This document shows positions 55,001 to 64,000 of a stretch of DNA of 64,000 bases, one piece after another. The position numbers and the translations under genes are program-made. Location: positions 4,285,724 to 4,349,723 of the forward strand of contig OZ022584.1 in the NCBI GenBank assembly GCA_963669155.1, in the 5' to 3' direction. Numbering within the stretch: the stretch's first letter is position 1; each line of letters starts with the position of its first letter. The notes under the pieces are model-generated. The model had not been told where the DNA came from. It saw only the letters and a list, made by a program, of their open reading frames with translations, and did no database searches. Source of the stretch: Arbacia lixula. Its lineage: Eukaryota; Echinodermata; Echinoidea; Arbacioida; Arbaciidae.

Positions 55001-55623
55001 TGCTAATATTCCATCTGACCTCGATCAGCATTGTCCATTGTGTTCATCATCTTAATAACCTTGTTACTTGATTGGTTGGTAGTTATGACATGTATTCAAC
55101 TTCCTACTTTTGAGAGGTCAAAATTTTTCTTAACTTTCATGAACAAAACTTTACTGAGCAAGACTGAATTAATTCGCAAATGTAAATCAAACGAGAGAAA
55201 AACGTATGGATACGTAATTTTTTTCAACTTTTTTACATTAGCCTTACTCAACAAAACTTAATCGATTCACCGGTTGTCCGCAATTTTCTCGTATATGTAA
55301 TTTACAAGGTTTTTATTGCACTTCATCAGAGCATCCTTTCCTTTCTTGTTTTCCCAGGTCAGTCGATTGACAGGACGGGGTCGTACACCAGCGCTATCTG
55401 GGCCTTCATAGCTATGTATGTCGTTATCGCCCTACTGTTCATCGCGGCACCCCTGTATCAACGGAGGTACGCGCCTCACCGCTATGTCCTCATGGACATA
55501 CACCGACTCAAGAGGGCCACGAAAAAGCAGGAAGGCGAACAGGAGAATCAGTTAATCGCCACACCAAATGACATTGATGGAAAAGCGCTCAAGGGAAACA
55601 TTGAGTTCGTTACTGTTGTTTGA
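39921..55623 (+). CDS. Gene C: MCT-like (SLC16-type) MFS transporter, six coding exons
   Basis: Coding exons are 39921-40080, 44585-44881, 47533-48059, 49005-49230, 49778-49921 and 55358-55623. The spliced product is 539 aa with all GT-AG junctions in phase at the same positions as gene B. Topology is MFS-like: HWGW plus TM1 in exon 1; TM2-TM5 and FPDDNSTRATGIALSG in exon 2; TM6, a long polar loop (about 95 residues) and TM7 in exon 3; TM8 onward in exons 4-6. Exons 2-5 are clearly diverged from gene B, exon 1 is nearly identical to exon 1a, and exon 6 is nearly identical to gene B up to RLKRAT, after which the tail is unrelated and ends VTVV, a class I PDZ-ligand pattern. Substrate is unknown; the TM8 Asp/Arg positions of MCT1 look like T and K. 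Confidence 0.85.
40243..41027. mobile_element. Foldback/MITE-like TIR element, downstream copy
   Basis: Partner of 18532-19316, same length, flanked by TA (40241-40242 and 41028-41029). It marks the right limit of homology in the downstream block. Confidence 0.78.
41520..43791. mobile_element. 2.3-kb element with ~280-bp imperfect inverted repeats
   Basis: The left arm (41520 to about 41800) and right arm (about 43520 to 43791) are inverted copies. Tips read TAGGCCGGGAGCCCAG; internal matches include ACGTTCCGCTTGC and the CTTTCCCGCCAAAATCA block. TA flanking suggests a TA target. It lacks a transposase frame and hosts the C/G-tract element at 42838-43196. The arms could form a large hairpin. 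Confidence 0.68.
42838..43196. repeat. C/G-homopolymer element, second copy
   Basis: Alternating long G and C runs with repeated ACACAATATCAAATGTC and CACTATTTTCGGTCCTG units; the right end carries GCGATTTCCGCCC like the element at 4505-4854. The left end is degenerate. Frames through it are proline- or glycine-rich artefacts. Confidence 0.65.
44585..44881 (+). CDS. Gene C exon 2
   Basis: 297 nt, phase 1 at both ends; acceptor TTCGCAG, donor GTAAGG. Encodes GWVGGIPVGLAILVAPLSH, TM3-TM4 with MFATYSIMYGVGAG, and the second MCT-like signature (IFPDDNSTRATGIALSG). Confidence 0.85.
45524..46245. mobile_element. Second hAT-like non-autonomous element
   Basis: 722 bp with inverted ends CAAGGATGTTTAAGCACATG, flanked by gatttaa (45517-45523 and 46246-46252): 7 bp perfect, 8 bp with one mismatch. 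Its size and CARGGATG tip resemble 5300-6024, so the two may be subfamilies mobilised by a related transposase; their interiors are not evidently alike. Internal frames of 107 and 87 codons show no recognised domain. Confidence 0.7.
46575..47240 (-). pseudogene. Rex/CR1-like LINE reverse-transcriptase remnant
   Basis: Minus-strand conceptual translation in several frames gives LNREVITAKKNYKLKLE, AWQKLQQMTNYKG, GPDGVSNQILK and VFIDFSSAFNTIVPHVM (RT motif A region). The order is that of Jockey-superfamily (Rex/CR1-like) LINEs. Multiple frameshifts and stops show it is dead. Confidence 0.68.
47533..48059 (+). CDS. Gene C exon 3
   Basis: 527 nt, phase 1 in, phase 0 out; acceptor TTTTTTCACAG, donor GTATGG. 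Encodes LLSFAQLLSYLIPQFGWR, TM6, a polar loop longer than in gene B, then PLARLLLTAFTYPEMVMIT and CFYYVNM. The open frame reading past the donor into pyrimidine-rich DNA is intron. Confidence 0.85.
48060..49004. other. Gene C intron 3
   Basis: Pyrimidine-rich (CT)n stretch at about 48180-48250 and a short cgtatcata tandem run at about 48755-48782. No gene. Confidence 0.6.
49005..49230 (+). CDS. Gene C exon 4
   Basis: 226 nt; acceptor CCTTGCAG, donor GTAGGT. Encodes VSYMMSVGFSEADGARFLS and the following helices. Same length and phase as gene A and B exon 4 but with many substitutions. Confidence 0.85.
49540..49760 (+). repeat. Polypyrimidine tract before gene C exon 5
   Basis: About 220 nt almost entirely C and T on the plus strand, ending about 20 nt before exon 5. 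Genes A and B have shorter C-rich tracts at the same position. Confidence 0.7.
49778..49921 (+). CDS. Gene C exon 5
   Basis: 144 nt; acceptor ATGATTTCAG, donor GTAAGT. 29 of 49 aligned residues match gene B exon 5. A pyrimidine-rich tract of about 220 nt precedes it. Confidence 0.85.
49922..55357. other. Gene C intron 5 (5.4 kb)
   Basis: Mostly AT-rich unassigned DNA. Recognisable pieces are the 163-bp TA-flanked MITE at 53574-53736, a block near 54238-54300 resembling 20950-21005, and two direct accgtgacggtgccgat motifs near 54815 and 54890. No coding signal. Confidence 0.6.
53574..53736. mobile_element. Small TA-flanked MITE
   Basis: 163 bp with ~35-bp inverted repeats (GTCTAGGTTCTAGAC then ...CAGCCCGAA), flanked by TA at 53572-53573 and 53737-53738. 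The size and TA duplication fit a Tc1/mariner-derived MITE. Confidence 0.75.
55358..55623 (+). CDS. Gene C exon 6 (terminal coding exon)
   Basis: 266 nt; acceptor TTTTCCCAG, stop TGA. The first 54 complete codons encode the same residues as gene B, with six synonymous differences; the remainder (KKQEGEQENQ ... VTVV) is unrelated to the A/B tail. The flanking intron is not alignable with B. Confidence 0.85.
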
Positions 55624-56190
55624 CCAGTTTGACTGCTGAGTTCATCAACTAGCGTCTATGAACAGTCTTTCAGTGCTTATTTTATTTAAATATGAGGCTT
55701 CAGGTGGATTGTGTTGTTATCTTGAGTTATACCAAAAACTCTACCTCGGTTGCTATACCATATATGATGTTGTTTGTCCTAGTTTGATATTAGACTGATC
55801 ATAGATGTGTTAATCATAGATTCGTTCTTCTTCTAGAGACTTCTTTCGTCCATTGCCATGTCAATAAGTAATCTAACCCGGGTTTGAATTTACCCCGTGT
55901 ATCTAAACTCTCTTATTACCATTTGCATTAACATGTGAAATGATTCAATAGGGTTCCCAATGCCCGGTAATGTAAGAAGTTTTGATTATGCCTATGCCCG
56001 TCTTTCCTTGTTTCATACATGCATTTATGTGTATATATCAAACATCGTACAGCCATATGATTTGATAAATTGTACTAAATTGTTATGAAAGTGCAATTTC
56101 ATTTGTTGTTACATTGTTAATAGTCATTTTTCCAGATTTTCCAGATTTGTTCCAGATGTAGCTCATTAAATATAGGTTTTCCCGCTTAAT

Positions 56191-56388
56191 TTTGACAGTT
56201 TGTAACTAAAAATCATTATATGGGATTCAAATTAGATATACAAGATGCGCGCAATACTAGTCCTAAGTTGTTTTTTTAATTTCTTTTTTTTTGACAGTTT
56301 GTAACTAAAAATCATTATATGGGATTCAAATTAGATATACAAGATGCGCGCAATACTAGTCCTAAGTTGTTTTTTTAATTTCTTTTTT
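56191..56388 (+). repeat. 99-bp tandem duplication, two near-perfect units
   Basis: Units begin tttgacagtttgtaac at 56191 and 56290 and are almost identical. Each overlaps the block homologous to gene A and B 3' flanks (7990-8165, 37490-37640), so it duplicated that flank locally and recently. Confidence 0.85.
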
Positions 56389-56429
56389 TCTCCATTGAAA
56401 TATTCGCTATGGTGCTACATTTTTTGACA

Positions 56430-56585
56430 TTTGCAGGGCTGATCCAAGGGGGGGGGTGCAAAGGGGCCGCAGCCCCCACCCCCTTTTGAAACGAGAGGGG
56501 TGCCGATTCGGCCGCGGCCTCCCTTCCCAGACTGTTTTGAGTGGGGCCGAATCGCCCGCGGCTGACCCAATCCGTTTTTCAGGCT
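56430..56585. repeat. G/C-run dispersed repeat fragment
   Basis: A GGCTGATCCAAGGGGGG start followed by GGCCGCAGCCCC and a CGGCCGCGGCC block. The composition contrasts with its surroundings and it looks like a dispersed repeat. The frame through it is not a gene. Confidence 0.45.
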
Positions 56586-59572
56586 TCATTGGAAAAAAAT
56601 TACATTAATTCATAAGTTAATTCATAAATTAATTCATAACTCCAAGTCATGTCCTGACCGGGCCGCGTGGCAGACTTAAACCAAATACGCATTAGAAGAA
56701 ACAAGGCCCGCGAAACTGTATAAGCGCGGACCGATTTATTTTTAATCAATGGACATGCCTCAATTTTAATAACTACATGTAGGTCAAAGCAACTGCCTGT
56801 CCGGAATGAGAGAGTGGATCGGGAAAGTTAAAAGTTAAATCACAATTCTGGATCTGCTTTAATACGAGCAATGATCATATGGATTTGAAAAAGAAAGCAT
56901 CAAAATTGGGCGGGAAAACCTTTATCATATATTGTACTGTACATATTTTCTGTGGTCTCCTTTTTGTCTTACACAGGCTGCATGTTCTGTGTAAAGTTCT
57001 TCAGCGATGTGCCATATTGCCTATTAGCGGAATGTATTGCAAGTAAACAATTGTTTGCTTGTATTATTTTGATTAAGAATCTGCTTTAATACTGGTTATA
57101 CTGAATTTTTAACTGAAAGCGTCAAAAGTGAGCGGGAAAACCTATTTTCAAGTAAACAGTGACTCAGTATTTTTGACGTAACAGTATTACAGTAACAGTA
57201 ACAGTAACAGTGAAGCGAATCATACAAGTACTACCTATAATGCTACGGTTCCTCGGAAGCCGCTTGCCACTACCGCGCTGGCCGCCTGTACTTTACTCCA
57301 AGCGATTTAAATTCATTTAGATTTTAAACACATTATATTGTGGAATCAAAGCGATCAAAAACATTCAATCTAAAATATGAAAGTTTTAAATAAGGGATAC
57401 AGTAAAGGGATAACCTACCCTAAATTCAGTTGGTTTGAATGAAAGCAGAAAATTAAATAAAAGAAACATATTAATGAAGGTTTGACGAAAGTCCGTCTAA
57501 GGATAAGAAAATTATAATCTTTTAAAACGGTAATTTTGTCACGTTGTGTGCGAGGTGCTTCCTCATGTGGTGTGTGCTACATGAATCCATAAAGTGCTCT
57601 TTTTCTGCTCATGGTGAAAGATTATTTTTCATAAAGTATGAGTGAAAAAACGAGTTTCTAATGATGTAGCAATTGCACAGGTAAATTGGTGCATATCCTT
57701 TATTACAGAAAATGTTGAAGAGCAACTCGCACGTGACGTCATAAAATCACAACTTTAAAAGATCATAACTTCTTATCCTTTGATGGATTTTTACGATTGC
57801 TTATGTCGTGGAAGCAATGCGATCAAAAGCATTAAATACAAAATATATGCGAGCTGTTAATAAAGGATTCTAAAAGACAGTGGAGCCAGTTTGCAAAAGT
57901 CGATTAAACTTGGCAAGGTATCATTAGTATACCCAAGCAATAACGTTTGTGAAATCCCACAGTCATAGCCTCACAAACCTTTTCAGAAAAATGAAAAAAA
58001 AATATCCTTGCTTTTGGATGAACCGTCCAAATCCTAATAAAAGATACGTATAAAAAAATAAGTATAAATCAATATAATTCCGCTCAAAGGCAGTTTAATT
58101 ATCAGGAGGGACGTTTTTTCCTTTTAATCGTATGTGGTTTTTCCCAAACTTTTGTTTTACCTGCAAAAGAGCTACCATGTCGTTAACCTCAAGCGAATTC
58201 GACCATACAGTACCGAAGTGTGACGTCATTTGAGCAATATTGTCGAGTTAACTGAATCTATTAAAACAATGCGGGTAGAGCAGGCAGCGGTAAGCACAGC
58301 GGGGACTCTAATTGGGAATGCCCGGCACTAGCCCAATAGACAATATCGGACCGCTAAACCTCACACTGGAATGAGTTTGTGTAGAGGCAACTGTCTTGAC
58401 AACCCGCTAATATGACGACACCACTTCGGTACTCTATTACTTACTATCATCATGGTTTAAGACGGTTTTCATTAATAGTGATGAAGGTTGCAATAAGCTA
58501 CTTCGTAATTGCAATCTGCGCATGAGCAGATTTTCGCTGGTAGAAAATGAAGTCAGGTCAATGGCACTACTCATCGAGTAAAATGGAATTTTATTAGAAA
58601 GACGACCATCATGACCGTATTTCAAGTTATTATCATGCAGATATGGCAAGAACTATTCAGCGCTGAGAAGATACTGAGAGAACATTCCACCAAGCGCACG
58701 TGAATCTATTGTTGCTCCGGGCTCTGAAAATTGTGTTTACCTCCATCATCCAACATAGCTTCGTGAAAATATCCCAGTCAGCAGTCTAGTAGTATTCATT
58801 CAATGGATTGTCCGACCATTTTACGAGTCTATTGAGAGAATGTAAATGCTGCCATCTAGTGTTTACAGATGTCACATGCGCTGCCACTGAACGCCAGAGT
58901 CCACACAATGACAAACGCAACAAACAAAGTATTAGGCTGCTCCTGGACGCACATCAATTATTCGTCCAAAAGCTCATTAAAAAACCCAAATAATTTCATA
59001 TAAGGGAAGAAATGAAGAGATTGTGAATTTGGACCCATGTGGTGCTACATTTTAAAGACCAGTGAATGCCACCGTTATGTAGCTCCATGATGTGACCAAC
59101 TCTGTTTCGAGAGGATGTCGAGAATGAATAGCGCCCCCTATTTGTCCTATTTTCCAAACGTAGCGATAAGGCATTGAGACCGATATTAATAATATTTCTG
59201 CTATAGTTCAGAAAAAAATACCTTTTCATCTGTTGGTCAGTCCATGTTTGGGATCAAATGAGTGTTTTCCATTATTTTTAATTCATATTAAATAGGGAGA
59301 AAATTACGTTGAATTGCACTTGAGGCTTTTCATATTCAGACTTTTCGTAATAGACTGTTTTACCACGGAGGTAGCGTGGTTACACTAGCACTATTCTAAA
59401 TCATATTTTATGTACACATGCCTTTTCCAACCTACAGTAAAACAACATTTCTCTACCTCTCCTCCACAAAAAGCTTTCTTTTGATCAGGAAGACAAACAT
59501 GTTTGTATGTAGTTTGTATACAACTACATTAGTAGTTGCTATGGCGGGACACGGCATACTTCGATGAAGTTC

Positions 59573-59574
59573 TC

Positions 59575-59606
<32 letters not shown>

Positions 59607-59700
59607 GGTATGTGTGTGTATGTATGTGGTATGTGTGTGTATGTATGTGTACGTGTGTTTGCGTGTATGTGTGTACATGGATGTGTGTCTGTACTTACAA
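59573..59700 (+). repeat. (TG)n/(GTAT)n microsatellite
   Basis: Alternating GT with interspersed GTATGTATGTGGTA units. Overlapping frames are translation artefacts. Confidence 0.85.
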
Positions 59701-60000
59701 GGTTTTACGTTATGGTGGTTCTTCAACGTCACAACATAATGTAAACACTGTGTTATTTTGTAAGAAAGAAGTGCGATCAAAATTCATCTCGAAATCGCCT
59801 TTACTTCTCTTTCTCATTATTTGCCTTTCTCCGCAAAGCGGTTGCCCCCGTATAACTTCAAAGTAGTCGCAACCTGCCAGCAATAGCACAGTTGAGCAGA
59901 CTTGTTGAAAAGGATAAATTTCTGTGTTTGTTCAAATCCCCCAAAGAACATTTTATCCGCGTGATCGACAGACTGAGGTTTCTACCAACTGCATTTTTAC

Positions 60001-60011
60001 CCCCCCCCCTC

Positions 60012-60067
<56 letters not shown>

Positions 60068-60493
60068 CTTCGCCCCTCTCCCTCCATTGCTCTTATGCTT
60101 TCCATCTTTCTCTCTCTCTTTCCATGTCTTTGTTTTTTCTTCTCTCTGTCTGCATCACCAAAGGAAGGAATCCCATAAGGCACCGTGCCCTCGATAGATG
60201 AGGTAGTATACCAACCGCGAAAGCCGACAAGAGCACTCCAAATGGCTCCCAATGGAACCGACATTGATTCGTCTCTCTCTCTCTCTCTCCCTTTCTCTCT
60301 CCTTCTCTCTCCTCTCTCTATTTCTCTGTCTGTATCCCACCAGCCCTATTTCTCTCCCACAACCCCTGTACCTCAATTCCTCCACTCCTGTACCTCATGC
60401 CCCACTCCCTTCATCATTCTCCCTCCTCTCTCACCTTCTCTACTGTGTCTTCCTCTCAATTTTCCTTTTCCTTCCCCATTTCTTTCTCACTCC

Positions 60494-60534
<41 letters not shown>

Positions 60535-60684
60535 CATCTCTGTATGTCTGTCTCTGACTCTGTCTCTCTCCCTCCACCTCTGTTTCTCTCCCTCCAAACC
60601 TCTATACCTCTTTTCATGCCCCCTTCTAGATATTCTTCTCCCTTCTCTCCCACTCCGTATTCGGCCTCTTCCATCTCTTCTTCC

Positions 60685-60747
<63 letters not shown>

Positions 60748-60780
60748 TCTCTCTCTCTGCCTCTCTGCCTCTATTCCTCG
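60001..60780 (+). repeat. Long polypyrimidine (TC)n-rich block
   Basis: Nearly 800 nt dominated by CT, including pure (CT)n runs of about 40 nt or more at about 60012-60064 and 60694-60760, broken by a mixed segment at 60125-60270. Apparent Ser/Leu-rich or Arg/Glu-rich frames on both strands are low-complexity artefacts. Confidence 0.85.
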
Positions 60781-61741
60781 TTCTTTTCCCCATTCCTCAG
60801 AGCTCTCTCCCTACGCTAATCGTCGTGGTTCTTCTGTGCGCTCATTCTCCGTCCATTGTTCCCCATCTCTGCTGTTTTCCCTTCCCCTCCTTAATCCTAA
60901 GGGAGACCATTGTCGGGGCATTTAACCTAAAAACACTCTCTTTTCACACCGCGCGGGCTCGTGTTTTTTCCTCCCCACAATAGCCCTTGTCAAATCAATT
61001 AGTTCTTGAGCTTTTCTCAAGACGCCAGGGGACTCCGAAGCTTTACACCTAGAAAAAAAAAGAAACGAGGAGATATAAGAGATTTCAAGCCAAAAAAAGA
61101 ATTATTCGCCCTCCTATATTTCTGGCAGAGCAACTATGTAGGAATAGCGAGTGACGAAAATGGAAGAAAAGGGAGGCTTTTAATTTCTCCCCAAGCGCTC
61201 TTGCTCGGCAAATTTCGAGCGTTTTACATTTCGCTCCCAGCGCACCCGTTTGGGGCGGCGCAGCCCCGTGTATTCTAGATGACCCAGATAGAGAAGTGGA
61301 GAGGAGCGCTAGGAAGGAGGCTTAATGGACGCCAGTTTTCACACCTTCTCCGATACAAGCCTCTCTTTTTTCTGTTTCTTGAGGTTGGGCCGTCGGAGCT
61401 GCAGCGAGATGTCACAAATCATGGGTCACTAAAGATTAATGGATGATATTGATGGGCACTGCTGATTCAACAAACAAACTGGAACTTATCCATTATTGAT
61501 GTCAACTCTAGAACGGAGCGTTTACGCTTTAAACAAGAATATCATAACTTCAGTAGAGCTGCGGTATATTAATGAGCTGATGAGAGTAAATTTATCACAA
61601 TTTAGAAGACAAAACTTTTGATTGCAGCCAACACACTGGATTAAAAAAAAAAAAAAAAGTCCGTCTGTGTATGCAGTGTTCCCCTAGAGATTGTTCATGC
61701 CATTAACTTGTCTAGCAAGACCAATATAAAATACAAATATA

Positions 61742-62295
61742 CAGGGTGAGTCAGAAAAAATATTACAATTTCTTACATGCTCGTATTAGAAATTCCTTTC
61801 GTCTTGGGGCTATATCTCAGTATATAGCGACCTCGCATGAATTTCAGAGACCATCTTATACGTGCATGGTATGTCTGAGGATTGCTCTACAAAGTGAGTA
61901 AAAAAAAGTTACACTTTCTTACATGCTCATATTAGAAATACAAGTATAAATCATAATTCTTGTACCAGTGTCAGATAGAGCAACTCTTCCAGTCTTATTT
62001 GATACCACATGTGTAATGAATGTATTGGATAGGAACAAAATAATGGGGCTGGGTGAAAACGCATTTGCACCAATTTCAACAATGCCTTGCGTTATATTTT
62101 GGATTGGCGCAGATGGATTTAGACACTTTTCAAATAATGGCTATTGTGCACTCAATCATAACAACAGTACTGAAACTTTAACAAGTGACAAAGGAATATA
62201 TACTCTATCCATACATTTTATAAAATCTCTCTGAATCCCTCATTTTCTTTAAAAAAAAAAATTAAAAAGTGTAACATTTTTTCTTAATCGCACTG
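61742..62295. mobile_element. TA-flanked, mariner-like non-autonomous element
   Basis: 554 bp with inverted tips CAGGGTGAGTCAGAAAAAAT and CAGTGCGATTAAGAAAAAAT, flanked by TA (61740-61741, 62296-62297). A subterminal block (cttacatgctcrtattagaa) is directly repeated near 61775 and 61918. The internal 88-codon frame has no recognised domain. Confidence 0.65.
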
Positions 62296-62363
62296 TAGTT
62301 CGAAGAAAGATATTATTGCGCTTGATGAAAACGTGTGGAATATTAATGAGGGACAGCGTGTAT

Positions 62364-62421
62364 TTCCGCCATAGTGGTTAAGTCGCTTCCCACAATGAAG
62401 GTTCGAATCCCTCTGCTTCCA
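62364..62421 (+). repeat. tRNA-like remnant (possible SINE head)
   Basis: Contains an A-box-like TAGTGGTTAAG and a perfect B-box GGTTCGAATCC about 20 nt apart, with a partly paired T arm. The 5' acceptor strand does not pair with the 3' side, so it is not a functional tRNA. Confidence 0.4.
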
Positions 62422-64000
62422 AAATCTTTTTCAGACAGGTTTTGTATTGATTTAAGGGATGGAGCTTGCTATACCTAATACTTGGTTTATACCTATGCAT
62501 TACATTTATGAAGTAATAGAACATACTGATATTGCTAAATTGACTAAGAATCAAACCGTATGCACCACTCGATTATTAACATGCTCCAACCGCAATTAAT
62601 ATGCACACTATTTTAATTTCTTCTTTAAATATAATGCCTTTCACATTTGTTTTTACCCATTTGTGCAAATATTGTGCAAATAAACAATACTGCACGAATA
62701 TAATTCAGATAACGAGAAAACCTATTGTAACAATATGTGATGAACAATATCCTAATTGTACCCAATAGGCAGAGAATCGTTACAAAGTTGCAACGAGTCC
62801 TAATAAGTAAAAGCAAAATATACACAAGAAAGAGTCATCATCTAAAACTGAATTAAAATGCTTGTCTTACTTAATCTCTTTGTATAATTGGCTCTGAAGG
62901 TAGCGAATAGGGTAATATTCATTTCATAAATAAAACACACATGTTCATCACAGTATAAGAGCAAAACAAAGAATTTTGAGGTTCTACTGATAACAAAAAA
63001 GGATGGGAGCTTACGGAGAGTTAGCCTTAGATCCAGGTTGGGCAATGCATGGCGACTCTGCCTATATTACCGCATGTACCACGCACTACATTCGTAATTA
63101 AGTATGGACACTTAGACGAGACTTTCTTACATATGATAGGGGAGTTTAGTTAGTCTCTGCATCCAGCCTGCTTTGGTTTTAACTTCATTGTAGAAGAAAA
63201 TGCAGTCCGCTGCCTGGAGCTGAGCCTAATCAAGAGAAGCAACTTTCAGCAGTCGATGAACACGATAGCACGCGGGGGTAAATAGTTGGCGCTTTGAAGC
63301 ACTCACTCGTTTGTTCCATTTCATTTGCATCTGGAACTGCGATACCAATCTATCCACGATCGGCGATGATCGAGATGATCCATCGACGTATAACATTTAC
63401 CTATCTTCCTTCCGTTCGGCCACCTGATATGATTTCAGCGCGAGGGTAGATGACATCAATGCTCACATAACGACAGACACAAGGTCTAGAGTTCGGCGAT
63501 GGAAACAGTAGACTTTAATTAAATCTCAAGCAAAAAAAGAGATAAACGAGTCAGGGAGCCGAACTCAACGTTCGAGAAGTGGTGAAGTTATCCCTCAAGA
63601 AATGACAGATAGAATGGGGGGCGAATTTACTTTGATTGGCAAAACAGAAGATGTGTCTGACGATTATTATTCCTGTCCGTCCTCCGCTTCCTTCGGGAGA
63701 AAAGAAAACACGTCGTGTTGATACAGGGCATGTAGCAGGGCGACTAGCGTGACGAGACCACGGACATGATCGCGATCATGTCACACGACCTCGGCCGATG
63801 TCTTGCACCGCGTCAGGGGTGATCAGACAATTGCGAGATGAGGAGATAGGCGGATCGGGTGGTATGGCGTCTCGGAGGAGAGACACGGGGGATGTGGACG
63901 CAGACGTAGAGATCTTATGTGAAGAGGAAGATGAAGGAGAGAGGAGAAAAGGAAGGGGGTTACAGGTGGGGAGACAGATGTGTACAAAAGAGAGAGGAAG

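Larger units (their letters stand above)
55624..64000. other. Downstream of gene C: no host gene recognised
   Basis: Repeats and unassigned DNA. Features are a 99-bp tandem duplication, a G/C-run repeat near 56440-56580, the old 3'-flank homology with gene A, (TG)n near 59573-59700, an 800-nt polypyrimidine block, a mariner-like element and a tRNA-like remnant. The last ~600 bp are less AT-rich but show no gene. Confidence 0.6.

Noticed and set aside
59529-59866. Cys/Val-rich and Thr/His-rich frames
   Set aside because: They translate the (TG)n/(GTAT)n microsatellite.
60155-60925. Long Ser/Leu-rich and Arg/Glu-rich open frames on both strands
   Set aside because: They are direct translations of the (CT)n block in all frames and have no splice or domain evidence.
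62364-62421. Functional tRNA gene
   Set aside because: The acceptor stem does not pair and the anticodon arm is not definable.

Overview
This is metazoan genomic DNA, not prokaryotic. It is AT-rich, its genes are split by GT-AG introns, and it is packed with LINE fragments, TIR elements, long homopolymer C/G tracts and (CA)n or (TC)n microsatellites. The repeat style and the tandem transporter family suggest a marine invertebrate, possibly an echinoderm, but the sequence alone does not settle this.

The only host genes I can support are three head-to-tail, plus-strand paralogues of the SLC16/monocarboxylate-transporter-like (MCT-like) MFS family. Gene A (1-3993) has only its last three coding exons in the window. 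Gene B (17992-34281) has six coding exons giving 528 aa, plus a second, diverged alternative first exon at 21225. Gene C (39921-55623) has six coding exons giving 539 aa. All three share the same intron positions and phases. From 55.6 kb to the end I see no host gene, only repeats and unique non-coding DNA.

A recent tandem segmental duplication dominates the layout. Positions 1-19316 (gene A 3' half, intergenic DNA, exon 1a of gene B) correspond collinearly to 30242-41027 (gene B 3' half, intergenic DNA, exon 1 of gene C). The upstream copy later gained a 6.3-kb Tx1-like LINE inside a (CA)n tract, a 5'-truncated RTE-type LINE with a 21-bp target duplication, a GC-rich TIR element and a C-tract TIR element. 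The two copies carry the same ~725-bp hAT-like element at two different sites in opposite orientation, each site being empty in the other copy. The downstream copy lost about 450 bp and gained a short (TAG)n-linked insertion. The duplication probably put a copy of gene C's first exon and upstream DNA in front of gene B's own first exon, giving gene B two mutually exclusive N-termini.

The large introns hold a REL-endonuclease LINE remnant, a CR1/L2-like LINE 3' end, a 1.6-kb TIR element, a Tc1/mariner remnant (gene B intron 2), a 2.3-kb inverted-repeat element interrupting a diverged tandem array (gene C intron 1), a second hAT-like element and a Rex/CR1-like reverse-transcriptase remnant (gene C intron 2), and small MITEs. 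I found no convincing new molecular system. The points most worth a second look are the acquired first exon, the apparent exon-6 gene conversion between B and C, post-duplication hAT movement, the LINE sitting exactly in a (CA)n target, and a one-base difference that changes a likely PDZ-binding C-terminus.
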